Below, in pieces: positions 37,046-46,206 of a stretch of 64,000 nt of DNA. A model generated the notes under the pieces. That model was given only the letters and a program-made list of their open reading frames with translations. It ran no database searches and was not told the origin of the DNA. Position 1 is the first letter of the stretch. Each line of letters starts with the position of its first letter. This DNA comes from a bacterium (GTDB taxonomy: Bacteria > Planctomycetota > Planctomycetia > Planctomycetales > Planctomycetaceae): the NCBI GenBank assembly GCA_016124895.1, contig WGMU01000114.1, positions 62,001 through 126,000 of the forward strand. Direction: 5' to 3'. A program made the translations under genes and the position numbers.

Positions 37046-38011
37046 TCAGTCGAACTTGCGGGCACTCTCCACGTCCGCCTTCGGAAAGTCCTGCGGAATT
37101 TCCTGCGTGACCTTGCCGGTTGCGGCCCATTCCGTGCCCCGCTGTAGCGAGACGATAAAGCCGACGCACTCCTGCGAGTAATCCGCGTGGCCCATTGGCG
37201 TGTGGAAGATGCGACCTTCGCCGTAGCGGATCGTCATCAGCATCGGTTCGTGACGACCGGTGCCGCCGAATTCCGGACTGGCGTACGCCGTCGCCAGGAT
37301 CTCCATGTTCGCGGCTGGTCCACGAAGCTTGTCGTACAGTTCATCCTTCGCGTGCATCCATTCGCGAGGCATCCCTTTCGTGATCGGATGAGATGGATCG
37401 CGAACGACGATGGCAAAGGGATGCTGGCTCCCATGATGCCCGCCTCCGCCTTTTGATTCGTCGCGGACGAGTTTGCCATCGTCGTCGAGATACACGTACG
37501 GACCGCTCGTTTCATTCCGACCACCCCAGCCTCCCAGGCCAATCATTTCGTTGTACTCCGGCCAGTCACCGAACGAGTTATCAGCCGCGTGGATGATGAC
37601 CAGCCCGCCGCCGCCTTTGACGTACTTCACGAACGCGTCCTGAGTTTCCTGCGGCCAGGGAGCCGCGCCGTGGCCGAAGTTCGAGATCACCACGTCGTAC
37701 TTTGAAAACGGCGGTTTGAAGTCCGGATCGGTCTGAGCCGACTTGACCGCCGTCGACTCGATGCTCGGCAGCGGGTACTTCGCGACCAGATCGCCGCCGT
37801 TGACCGTGAACTTCGTCCGCGCGACGTCGACGGAGAACAGGCCGGTCTGTTCGAGATACGACTTCATCATGACCGTCGTCTTCGGCCACGCGCCGTGATT
37901 GTTCTGCCCGTCGATAATCAACGCCTTCAACGGAGTCGCTGCCAGTGCAGACCCGCCCAGCGAAGCCACCATCACGGCCACCACAAACCTCAGACAACAA
38001 CGCAGCGACAT
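37046..38011 (-). CDS. Secreted ThuA-domain protein
   Basis: A 321-residue protein with a signal peptide (VVAVMVASLGGSALAATP) and AAGGAAG before the ATG. The fold resembles class I glutamine amidotransferases: LKALIIDGQNNHGAW, DVVISNFGHGAAPW, and FVKYVKGGGGLVIIHAADN, but ThuA proteins lack the catalytic cysteine triad. A conserved HPITKGMPREWMHAKDEL block is present. ThuA is linked to trehalose utilisation in rhizobia; here the neighbouring oxidoreductase gives the same sugar-related context. Confidence 0.87.
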   Translation of the reverse strand: MSLRCCLRFVVAVMVASLGGSALAATPLKALIIDGQNNHGAWPKTTVMMKSYLEQTGLFSVDVARTKFTVNGGDLVAKYPLPSIESTAVKSAQTDPDFKPPFSKYDVVISNFGHGAAPWPQETQDAFVKYVKGGGGLVIIHAADNSFGDWPEYNEMIGLGGWGGRNETSGPYVYLDDDGKLVRDESKGGGGHHGSQHPFAIVVRDPSHPITKGMPREWMHAKDELYDKLRGPAANMEILATAYASPEFGGTGRHEPMLMTIRYGEGRIFHTPMGHADYSQECVGFIVSLQRGTEWAATGKVTQEIPQDFPKADVESARKFD

Positions 38012-38208
38012 GAGCGTCTTCCTTCAGACAGAGGAACTCGATCCGTTTCAGCCATTACACACAGTCCACGAGTATAAGAGGCTGCCGTTCGACGTCGAAC
38101 CATCATGATCGACCACTCCCGGTCAGACATCACTTACACCAGCGCGAGACCGTCAGCGCAACACATCCGTTTTCCACGCCCAGTTGGAAACAGCAGTGTC
38201 CAGCGGAG

Positions 38209-41118
38209 TTATTCGAGTCGCTTCCGAGCACGTTCGCGTGCTTTTTCGAGCAGACTGCTCATGTCAACATTCTTCGCCGGCTCTTCGGCAGCGACGGGCG
38301 GCGCGGCCGAGTCTGATGGAGCGTCGCTGGCTGACAATCCGGTGCTGGTCCGCGCCGGATTCGCATCCTGACTGGCTGTCGGAATTTCCGACCGTTTCCC
38401 GGACACCGGACGGCGGCTCTTCCAACTGCTGAACCAGCCAGCGGACCCTGGCGGACGGATTGCCGCAGTGGCTGGTGTTTTCTCTTCCCGGCGAAGTGCC
38501 GACGCAGCCCGCTCCCACAATGAGAGTCGCCGACCGGCGATTTCCAGCAGCAGCAGCGCAATCGCGGCAACCAGCAGCGGAATCAGCAGTGAGACCGAAC
38601 GCGGCGATCGCGGCGGATTATTGAAGACACTCAAGACATCCGTACGAAGCTGGCCGCCGCTGAGTTCGGTGATCTGCGTCAGAGCTTCGACGCCACTCGG
38701 CAGGCCGTCGCGCGGTGCGTACTCGGGCGAGTACGGCAACGTGACGGACGGTCCGCGCGCGATCTGCTGCGGCCCGTTCTGAATCAGAGTCCGCCACGTG
38801 CCGGTTCGATCGAGCCGCACTCGCGCTTCCAGCGAATCCGGGCCGGTCCAGACGAGATCGGGTTCGATTGAAGCGACTCGCTCACTGCCCGGCAGAACGA
38901 CGATCACTCGTGGCGTCTGCGATCGATCGCCGCTGCGATCGGGATCGAGTTCGACGGTCAGCACTGCGTCCTGGCCGTCCTGCCGCAGCGCGACGAAGGC
39001 TTCGTCTGGATGCTCGCCGCCGAGCAGCCAGCGAACGTGAGTGACCAGAAAGTCGGCGTAACGCTCCCAGTGTCCGAACTCGCCGGAGAACTGGCCATCG
39101 ACTTCCAGCGAGATCGCCGCCGCCCGGCCGAGACCGCGATACCAGAATGCCGACCACGGCGCCTCGTACTCGTCGCGCGAGACAACGGCCGCCGTCGCGT
39201 CCGGTTTCAGATAGCTCAGGTTGTATCCGCCGGCTTTCGGAAACGGCCCGGTCGACAGTTCGCCCATCAGACGAGCATCGGGCAGCAGGTCGCCGCTGAT
39301 TCCGCCGGGCTGCGTTTGAGGATCGGCTTCAAGGAACGTGTTTCGTGCGATACTCATCGTGTCCTGGGTAAACAGTCGCGGCAGTTCCTGCGCGTCCTCA
39401 GTAAACATGATGTTGCCGCTGCCGAGTTTCGCGACGTCCTCGAGCAGTTTTGCGTCCGGGTCAGACGGTGTTCCAAGACCGATCACGCTGACGGTGATGC
39501 CGCTGTCAGAGAACTTCTTCAGCAGGCTCCGGTATGCACCCGGTTCTTCACTGTCGGCTGCGTCGGAAAACAGAATGATATGCCGCGTCGAAAAACCATT
39601 GGCCTTCATCAGCTCCTTGCCGGCCGCGACCAGCGCTTCGTAAACGAAGATGCCGCCCCCCGTGCTTTCGATGCGGAGTACCCTGCTGTTGATTGCGTTC
39701 GGATTCTCGACATTGATCAACGGTTGAATGATGTGCGGCGAGCTGTCGACGGCGATGACTGAAACCATGTCCTGCCGAGACAGCAGCCGGACGCATTCGG
39801 CGGTGCCCAGATTGGCGAGGTCCATCTTGGTTTTGCCACCTTTGACCGGCGCCGCCATGCTGCCGGATCGATCGAGTGCGATGGCGATCGCGACGCGCGT
39901 CTTGCGATGCTCTTCACGCAACTCCATCGAGACAGGCAGAACGTCTTCGAGCGGACTGCGGAAGTAGCCACCGGTGCCGAAGCTCCGCTTGCCGCCGGTC
40001 ATCAGCAGTCCGCCACCGAGGTCCTCAACAAACTGAGCGAGCCGCTCCATGCGCAGCCGACCGAAGTCGTCAGCGGGAACGTTTTCAAGAACCACGGTGC
40101 GGTAACGATCGAGCGACGCCTGCGTCAGCGGGTGCGTCTTCGCAGTCACTGCGTCGAACGGAATTCTTGCCGCGTCGAACGCTCGTCCGAGATTCCCCGG
40201 CTGGCCGTCCGCATTGAGGATCAGCACGCGCGGTCCGGCGTCGACGCGCACCAGTCCGGCACTGCGGTTGTTCTCGGGAACTGGATCGTCATCAACGGCC
40301 AGTTCGACCGAGTACGCGTGCGAACCGCCTTCGTCGAGCAGATCGCGAAACAGCAGCCGGTTCATGCCGACACTCAGCTCACGCGTCTGCGTCGCGATCG
40401 TCTGTTCGCCGCGTCGCACTCTGACAGTGCCGGTCGTCTGCCGATCCGAATGAATCCAGACAGCGTACTGAAACGGTTCGCGCGGTTCGACGACATCCGG
40501 CAGCAGCACGGATTCGATCGAGACATCACCCGCGTGCAGACGCTCGAAGACGCGTACGTCAATCGGGACGCCGCGTTCTCTCGCACGCCGCGCGGCAAAC
40601 AGAGGATCGGCACCGTTCGACTCGCCGTCCGACAGCACGAGGATCCGAGCCGGGCGGTCAGGATCGACTCGGTCCAGTGCGGTCAGCAGTGCTTCGCTGA
40701 GGTTGCTGCCGTTCGGGTTGACGTCTTTGGTGAAGCCAGTCGTCGCCAGCTTGTCTGTCAATTCGTACTCGACGCGCGGCTCGGCACCGAACGAAACCAG
40801 ACCAAGCCGGTTGCCGTCCGAAGCTCGACCACCCAGGTCGGTCCAGCCCCGTTCGGTCAACCCGTTCTGCAGATTGGTCAGCAGTTCCTGAATCCGCGTC
40901 TGCGCTTCGGCCGGCAGCGACAGCGAACGGTCGGCAACGACGATGACGTCGAGCCCGCGTCCTCCGGGATTCCATCGCGGCGCTGCCAGCGCGAGCAGCA
41001 GCAGGCTCAGCAGGCTGATCCGCACCCAGCCGCCGGGACCGCGAACATGCCCGACTCTGCGGTACACGAACCACAGCGGAATCGCGAGCAGCAGCAGTTC
41101 GGGATACTCAAATTCCAT
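38209..41118 (-). CDS. Large VWA-domain membrane protein (Bat-like)
   Basis: A 969-residue protein. The N-terminus has a membrane segment (YPELLLLAIPLWFVYRR) and a second one (ISLLSLLLLALAAP), as in BatA. Two von Willebrand A-like domains are visible: a divergent one (VVADRSLSLP, ILVLSDGESNG; about 55-190) and a canonical one with MIDAS motif ALDRSGSMAAPVKGG near 420. Between them lies a GATase1-like segment (VLILNADGQPGNLGR, GGGLLMTGGKRSFGTGG). A C-terminal helix (LLIPLLVAAIALLLLEI) and a Pro/Ala-rich acidic tail end it. Bat-type proteins usually work with MoxR ATPases; a MoxR gene is nearby at 46207. It follows the DUF3467 gene by 42 bp. Confidence 0.85.
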   Translation of the reverse strand: MEFEYPELLLLAIPLWFVYRRVGHVRGPGGWVRISLLSLLLLALAAPRWNPGGRGLDVIVVADRSLSLPAEAQTRIQELLTNLQNGLTERGWTDLGGRASDGNRLGLVSFGAEPRVEYELTDKLATTGFTKDVNPNGSNLSEALLTALDRVDPDRPARILVLSDGESNGADPLFAARRARERGVPIDVRVFERLHAGDVSIESVLLPDVVEPREPFQYAVWIHSDRQTTGTVRVRRGEQTIATQTRELSVGMNRLLFRDLLDEGGSHAYSVELAVDDDPVPENNRSAGLVRVDAGPRVLILNADGQPGNLGRAFDAARIPFDAVTAKTHPLTQASLDRYRTVVLENVPADDFGRLRMERLAQFVEDLGGGLLMTGGKRSFGTGGYFRSPLEDVLPVSMELREEHRKTRVAIAIALDRSGSMAAPVKGGKTKMDLANLGTAECVRLLSRQDMVSVIAVDSSPHIIQPLINVENPNAINSRVLRIESTGGGIFVYEALVAAGKELMKANGFSTRHIILFSDAADSEEPGAYRSLLKKFSDSGITVSVIGLGTPSDPDAKLLEDVAKLGSGNIMFTEDAQELPRLFTQDTMSIARNTFLEADPQTQPGGISGDLLPDARLMGELSTGPFPKAGGYNLSYLKPDATAAVVSRDEYEAPWSAFWYRGLGRAAAISLEVDGQFSGEFGHWERYADFLVTHVRWLLGGEHPDEAFVALRQDGQDAVLTVELDPDRSGDRSQTPRVIVVLPGSERVASIEPDLVWTGPDSLEARVRLDRTGTWRTLIQNGPQQIARGPSVTLPYSPEYAPRDGLPSGVEALTQITELSGGQLRTDVLSVFNNPPRSPRSVSLLIPLLVAAIALLLLEIAGRRLSLWERAASALRREEKTPATAAIRPPGSAGWFSSWKSRRPVSGKRSEIPTASQDANPARTSTGLSASDAPSDSAAPPVAAEEPAKNVDMSSLLEKARERARKRLE

Positions 41119-41160
41119 CGGGTTGCTGTCGGCGATCAGCCGATCCGGCGTGACGCGATC

Positions 41161-41835
41161 TCAGAACTGCGTCGTGTCGAACGAGTCCGGGCCTTCCGGC
41201 GGAGGCGGCGGGTTCTGGGCTTCGTGCAGCTTCTGCTGGTACTGGTTCCAGGAATGCTTGAGCGATTCGAGCAGTCGCGGCACGTTGGGAGCCGACAGGA
41301 ACACGCGGTTGGACACGACACTCTTCGGAAAGAAGGTCGTGATGAAATCGAACGAGAACTCCGTCGGCGTATGACCGATCATGACCGCGTTGGCGTACGT
41401 GCCGTGCATGTCGGTCTGCCCCCACTTGAGCTGCTCGTACAGTTCCTGCGCGTTGACCTGCTGCTGCTGATTCTTCTGCTCGGGTTTGGGCTGAGCCGCT
41501 TCCGGCAGTTTCGGGTCGCCAAAGCGGCTGCGGTAATTATTGAGGTTTTCTTCCAGCGCGTGGATCATGCGCGGGACGACCTGAGGCGGCAGGACGACGC
41601 GGGCCGCGACCTGATGCGGTTTCGTCATGCGCAGCAGGAAGTCGACGACGAATTCGTGCGTTCCATTGAGCACAACGGCGCCTGTGCTGAACGTGCCGCG
41701 CGCGACTTTGTCGGGGACGAGCGCGCCGACCTGGCTGTGCTGAATCTGCTGGCTCTGAATATCGGAATGCTCGTCATCGGAAGAATTGTCGCGCGGCTCG
41801 GGGGCGAAATCATCCGTGGGGTAGTCGTCGTTCAT
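41161..41835 (-). CDS. Protein with two tandem DUF3467 domains
   Basis: A 224-residue cytoplasmic protein. Two similar units are seen: about residues 45-110 (HEFVVDFLLRMTKPHQVAA, ending NNYRSRFG) and about 145-205 (TEFSFDFITTFFPKSVVSN, ending NQYQQKLH), separated by a Gln/Pro/Lys-rich linker. DUF3467 is normally a single small domain of unknown function, so the duplication is unusual. The N-terminal 30 residues are acidic. It lies just upstream of the large VWA gene and could be co-transcribed. Confidence 0.72.
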   Translation of the reverse strand: MNDDYPTDDFAPEPRDNSSDDEHSDIQSQQIQHSQVGALVPDKVARGTFSTGAVVLNGTHEFVVDFLLRMTKPHQVAARVVLPPQVVPRMIHALEENLNNYRSRFGDPKLPEAAQPKPEQKNQQQQVNAQELYEQLKWGQTDMHGTYANAVMIGHTPTEFSFDFITTFFPKSVVSNRVFLSAPNVPRLLESLKHSWNQYQQKLHEAQNPPPPPEGPDSFDTTQF

Positions 41836-42259
41836 GGAAAGTCCGTTTTATTGTCTGTCTGAGCTACCGCGGGCGGCAGCCGCTGCGGCTCGTGAAGCGG
41901 GAACTGAAACCGGAAAGACGTTGTACCGGTGAGCCAGGGAGCGTCAACCCTCCCGGCATGAACAAAAGTTGTGAGCGACGGTGCGGAAAAGTGTACGACC
42001 GGATTTGAAGTCTTTAAGCTGTGCGAGATTTTACACGCGGACAATCCGCCAGCATCGCTTTCTGCGCTGGAAGCGGCAGTCTGACAGATTGGCCAGAGAG
42101 AAGCACGTCTACGTTCAACGGTCTGAGTTCGTACGCGTTGCAGTGACAGTCGCCAGCGATATCCGTCTGCATGATCGAGCGGGACGACTGAATTCACCGA
42201 CGGTAACGAGTCAGCCTGACTTTGATGGTCGCCTCGCGACTGCAGAAAAGGAGTTGCTC
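41836..42259. other. Intergenic region between divergent genes
   Basis: About 420 bp between the DUF3467 gene and the TPR-alphaCTD gene. The in-frame codons upstream of 42260 look non-coding. I see no clear promoter, RNA or repeat. Confidence 0.5.
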
Positions 42260-43612
42260 GTGCTGCACAGTACCCCTGGGGGCGAGAACGGTCGTTGCTC
42301 GATGGACGACGTTCGCAATCTGCTGAAGACTGAAGTCGAGTTCGGGACGGCGGAGCTGTCGCTGCTCCGCAAGGCTGTTAACCGACTGCAGGCGGTCGAA
42401 GTCCGGCAGGAAGTCAACGCGGCCGTGCGTCTGGTCGGCGATCCGACATCGGCCAGCGAGCCCACGCTGACAAAACTCGGCGTCGCTCAGCATCTGCTGG
42501 GAAATCATGGCGACGCTTACCGGTTACTTTCCGGTGCGAAGAAACATCCGGTCGCCGCGATGTATCTTGGGCATGTCTGCATCGCCCTCGATCGTCCAGC
42601 GGAAGCAATCGACGCGTTTGCCCGGGCTGCGGCGCTGGGATACGACCCGATTGAGGCCGAGCTGCAGCGGGTCGGAGCGCTGCGGGCGTCCGGGCAGATC
42701 GACGAAGCTCAGGCCGCACTCAAGGCGATTGCGTCGAAGGCCGTGTCCCGCGCGGATTACTCTTTCCAGTTTGGCTGTATCCTCGCGGACCGAGGCGACA
42801 CGCTGGGAGCGATCGAGTATTTCGAGCGGGCTGTCGATATGGACCCGTATCACTCGCGGGCTCTGTTCTGGCTGGCGAATGAGAACGCCCGGCAGGGGAA
42901 CGACGACGACGCGATTCTGCTTTATGAACGCGCGCTGTCGAAGCCGCCGCTGCATGTCGGCTCGCTGCTTAACCTGGGAATCATTTATGAAGACACCGAA
43001 CGTTACGACCAGGCGGCGTTCTGCTATCGCCGCGTGCTGGAAGCCGATCCGCAGAATCCTCGTGCGCGGCTTTATCTGAAAGACATCGACGCCTCCGAAG
43101 GCCAGTTCTACGACGAAGAATCGCTGAAGGCCGAACAGCGGCTGCAGCACACACTCAGCCGTCCGATCGCTGACTTTGAGCTGTCGGTTCGCAGCCGCAA
43201 CTGTCTCGACCGGCTGGGCATCGTCACGCTCGGTGATCTGACAGAGATCAGTGAGCAGGAGCTGATGGCCAGCCGCAACTTCGGTGAAACGTCACTGACC
43301 GAGGTTCGCGAACTGCTCGAACAGAATGGACTGCGCGTTGGCCAGGCTGTCGAGTCCAAAAAGCCGGACTCGTTTGTTCCCCCGACCGATATGTCTCCCG
43401 AGCAGCGCGCAGCAATCGAACAAACGATCTCGGACCTGCAGCTTTCCGTCCGTTCGCGGAAGTGCATGTCACGATTGAATATCACAACGGTCGGCGAGCT
43501 GATCACAAAGACCCCGGACGAACTGCTGGGGTCAAAGAATTTCGGTGTGACGTCGCTGAACGAGATTCGCGGCAAGCTTGCCGAAGTGGGATTACGACTG
43601 CGTAATGACTGA
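42260..43612 (+). CDS. TPR protein with two RNA polymerase alpha-CTD-like domains
   Basis: About 450 residues from a GTG at 42260, chosen because AAAAGGAG ends six bases upstream; an ATG at 42302 has no such site. The first 300 residues are tetratricopeptide-type helices (DRPAEAIDAFARAAALGYDP, AIEYFERAVDMDPYHSRAL, YDQAAFCYRRVLEADP). Two similar C-terminal helix-hairpin-helix units follow: ELSVRSRNCLDRLGIVTLGD and QLSVRSRKCMSRLNITTVGE, each ending in a NFG-x-(T/V)SL-x-E(V/I)R-like block. They match RpoA C-terminal domains. Possible role: an adaptor linking protein partners to DNA or transcription; unproven. Confidence 0.82.
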   Translation: MLHSTPGGENGRCSMDDVRNLLKTEVEFGTAELSLLRKAVNRLQAVEVRQEVNAAVRLVGDPTSASEPTLTKLGVAQHLLGNHGDAYRLLSGAKKHPVAAMYLGHVCIALDRPAEAIDAFARAAALGYDPIEAELQRVGALRASGQIDEAQAALKAIASKAVSRADYSFQFGCILADRGDTLGAIEYFERAVDMDPYHSRALFWLANENARQGNDDDAILLYERALSKPPLHVGSLLNLGIIYEDTERYDQAAFCYRRVLEADPQNPRARLYLKDIDASEGQFYDEESLKAEQRLQHTLSRPIADFELSVRSRNCLDRLGIVTLGDLTEISEQELMASRNFGETSLTEVRELLEQNGLRVGQAVESKKPDSFVPPTDMSPEQRAAIEQTISDLQLSVRSRKCMSRLNITTVGELITKTPDELLGSKNFGVTSLNEIRGKLAEVGLRLRND

Positions 43613-43689
43613 TGGCCGGCTCCGTTGAATGGGGGGTGATGCCGGTACGTCTGCCTGGACCTGGTGGCTGAGAGCCGACGGAAAACTGC

Positions 43690-44952
43690 ATGGACGCCTC
43701 ACCGAACTATTCGCGTCGCCGGATGCTGGCTGCAGCCGCGGCGACCGTTGTGCCGTTGTCCGGTGCCGCGTGGGCTCTGCTGAGTTCATCGTCGAATGGT
43801 CAGCCATCGACCAGATCCGAACCGGCACTCACACCCACGGATACCTGGAACCCGATCATTCGGGTCAATCTGAATCCCGACCTGTTTCAGGAACTGCGGA
43901 TTGCCGTCGATGGACCGTTTCGCATTTCCGCTCCCGGCAGCCCGCGCGTGCTCGCTCAGGAGCAGCGCCTTGTCGAGTCACTGGTCACGACCGACGGCCA
44001 GAATATCCGCCTGCGTGACGCGTCGTTCGCGATCAGTCAGATCGAAATCATTCCCATCCGCTCTCCATCGATCTGGATCGGCGACAGTCTGTATCGTGGA
44101 TCGATCCGTATCTTCCGGCAACCGGACCGTCGACTGCTGGTCGTCAACGTCCTGCCCCTCGAAGAGTACCTGGCCAGCGTGATCAACAGTGAGATGCCGG
44201 CGGCGTTTCCGCGAGCAGCCCGACAGGCACAGGCGATCGTCGCGCGAACGTACGCACTGTCGGTGATGAAGGGGCATCCGCAGTTTGATCTGTTTTCAAC
44301 CTCGCGCAGCCAGAAGTATCTGGGCAATCAGTATCGCGACAGCTCCGGCCGGCGGCTGGCGGGCGAGACGGACGGCAGTCGCGAGATCGTGCGCGAGACA
44401 TCGGGCATGGTCTGCACCTGGCGGGGGCGGATTTTCTCGTCGTGGTTTTCGGCGGTCTGTGGAGGGAGAACAACAAACGGAGCGAGCGTCTTCACCGACT
44501 CCGTCGGCGCGCTGAAGAGTGTCGAATGCGACTGGTGCCGCGACGCAGAACTGTACCGCTGGAACAGGTCGTTTGATTTGCAGGACGTTTCGCGGCGGCT
44601 GGCCGAGCACTTTGCCTCGGAGGGCAGTCAATTGGGAACGCTGAGATCGATCACTGAAATCCCGGGTCCGCCGGGAGACCTGCCGTATTATTCGGTGAGT
44701 GACGGTGCGAAGGCATTGAGGATCGCTGGTTCGACGTTTCGCCGGCTCATGCCCTACGGCGAACTTTACAGCCCACGGTTTGCTGCGACGGTCGCCGGGG
44801 GAGAAGTCCGCTTCGCCGGTCGAGGATCCGGACACGGCGTCGGTCTCTGCCAGTGGGGAGCCAGCGGCCTCGGTAACGCTGGCCGGTCAGCGCTCGAAAT
44901 CCTGCGCTACTATTACGACGGCATCGAAACCGTCCGCCTGCGGCCATCATAA
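43690..44952 (+). CDS. SpoIID/LytB-like amidase-enhancer protein with Tat-like signal
   Basis: A 420-residue exported protein. Its start MDASPNYSRRRMLAAAAATV has a twin-arginine-like signal. The SpoIID block is clear: VLPLEEYLASVINSEMPA near residue 155, FPRAARQAQAIVARTYAL, and later FSAVCGGRTTNGA and the C-terminal GSGHGVGLCQWGASGLG. SpoIID cleaves peptidoglycan glycan strands, or aids amidases, in sporulating bacteria; in Planctomycetes it is probably involved in cell-wall remodelling. It is 77 bp after the TPR-alphaCTD gene and reads the same way. Confidence 0.87.
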   Translation: MDASPNYSRRRMLAAAAATVVPLSGAAWALLSSSSNGQPSTRSEPALTPTDTWNPIIRVNLNPDLFQELRIAVDGPFRISAPGSPRVLAQEQRLVESLVTTDGQNIRLRDASFAISQIEIIPIRSPSIWIGDSLYRGSIRIFRQPDRRLLVVNVLPLEEYLASVINSEMPAAFPRAARQAQAIVARTYALSVMKGHPQFDLFSTSRSQKYLGNQYRDSSGRRLAGETDGSREIVRETSGMVCTWRGRIFSSWFSAVCGGRTTNGASVFTDSVGALKSVECDWCRDAELYRWNRSFDLQDVSRRLAEHFASEGSQLGTLRSITEIPGPPGDLPYYSVSDGAKALRIAGSTFRRLMPYGELYSPRFAATVAGGEVRFAGRGSGHGVGLCQWGASGLGNAGRSALEILRYYYDGIETVRLRPS

Positions 44953-44988
44953 CGCGTCGCGTTCATGGTTCAGCGCTGCGTTCACTGT

Positions 44989-45063
44989 GTGCCACTGGCT
45001 CTGCCAGTGCTTGAAGTCGGCGGCTGCAGGCGGGGCAGGAGGCACTGGCACAGCCAGTGGCAC
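44989..45063. repeat. Palindromic repeat (gtgccactgg type)
   Basis: Arms 44989-45010 and 45042-45063 pair at 21 of 22 positions (gtgccactggctctgccagt). It lies between convergent genes. The start matches the repeat inside the hyuAB gene (23227-23288). Confidence 0.8.
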
Positions 45064-45079
45064 GCGATTGAGACTGGAT

Positions 45080-46189
45080 TTACGAGACGGAACCCGAAGT
45101 TCCTCTGCTTTCTGCATCTGACTCGCCTCCCGCCTCTGCGTTGATCTCCGGAAGTTGCGTCTCGGCGAACTGGCGGAGCGACTCTTCAACGGAGAACGTT
45201 GGCAGGTCGCCAATCGAGACGATCGCGTCGTCGGATGCACTGCTGAGTCTTTTGAGATGCTGCTGTTCGAACTGTTTGTCACCGACGCGGAAACGCCACA
45301 GGATCAGCAGCAGCCCGAGGCCGAGGATCACCGCCCCTCCGAGGACGTACGTCACGATCTCGCTGTCGCCACGGTCCGTAATCGAGGCCGGCTTCAGCCA
45401 CTGCGGTTCAGCCGCGATGACCAGCGGGGCCACATGCAGATTGAAGTCCGCTCGCGGATAGCCGTACCGCTTGAAGAAGTAACCAGTGACTTCAACGACG
45501 ACCGGCGGAGACAGCTCGCCAGTCGGCATCCCTTCCGGCAGCGACGTACAGCGAATGCAGTACGGATTCGTGCCCGAGTCGCGGTTGAACAGCCAGCCTT
45601 CCCAGATCGTGGTCAGCCCCTGGTCGTTCTGTCCGACCGGAATCTGCGTCAGCCGGCGGAACTCCCCCTTGATCGTGACCAGTTCGCCGAGGAAGTGAGT
45701 CGACTCGTTCATCAGCACGGCAAACGAGAGATCGGACCGCGCGTGCTGTTGCAGCGTGTCGAGCGGCAGGTCGCGCGTGCGGCCGAGCAGTTCGTAATAG
45801 AGGTCGCGTTCGGAGTTTCGCAGTCCGACCGAGTTGTCGTCGATCGTCGCGATCTGCTCGGGAGTCACGGCCCACTCGGGCAGCGGGCCGGCGTCACCTG
45901 GTTCGGTTTGCTCGGTTGAAGCGGCTTCCGATTTCGGCTCGACAACGCGGATCACACCCGGCGGCAGGTCGCGGTTGCTCCTCGGCTTGAAGTCGATCTT
46001 CTCGTTTTCCGACGCGCGGCCTCCGGACTGCTCGCCAGCCGGGACACCCGTCAGCCAGTACCAGGAAGCCGGGCGCGACGCGACATCGATCGCGATCACG
46101 ACGAACCCGATCAGGCCGACCATGATCGCCAGTCGAAACTGATCGCGGCGACTGAGGTACCGCGTACGTTGCTGATTCTGAAAACGCAT
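45080..46189 (-). CDS. Two-TM membrane protein of unknown function
   Basis: A 369-residue protein with one N-terminal helix (LAIMVGLIGFVVIAIDVAS), a long extracytoplasmic region (about 45-275) and one C-terminal helix (YVLGGAVILGLGLLLILW), then a cytoplasmic tail. The middle contains paired beta-rich segments (ATLSFAVLMNESTHFLGELV style and ITIKGEF-like stretch). It begins 17 bp downstream of the MoxR stop, so it is probably in the same operon. I do not recognise the family. Bat-type membrane partners of MoxR have one or more helices, so a related role is possible but unproven. Confidence 0.72.
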   Translation of the reverse strand: MRFQNQQRTRYLSRRDQFRLAIMVGLIGFVVIAIDVASRPASWYWLTGVPAGEQSGGRASENEKIDFKPRSNRDLPPGVIRVVEPKSEAASTEQTEPGDAGPLPEWAVTPEQIATIDDNSVGLRNSERDLYYELLGRTRDLPLDTLQQHARSDLSFAVLMNESTHFLGELVTIKGEFRRLTQIPVGQNDQGLTTIWEGWLFNRDSGTNPYCIRCTSLPEGMPTGELSPPVVVEVTGYFFKRYGYPRADFNLHVAPLVIAAEPQWLKPASITDRGDSEIVTYVLGGAVILGLGLLLILWRFRVGDKQFEQQHLKRLSSASDDAIVSIGDLPTFSVEESLRQFAETQLPEINAEAGGESDAESRGTSGSVS

Positions 46190-46206
46190 CGAACTCGCTC
46201 GCCAGG

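Noticed and set aside
39907-41862. A 651-codon plus-strand ORF opposite the VWA and DUF3467 genes
   Set aside because: It lies antisense to two genes with recognisable domains; long antisense ORFs arise easily in GC-rich DNA and this one has no domain or signal.
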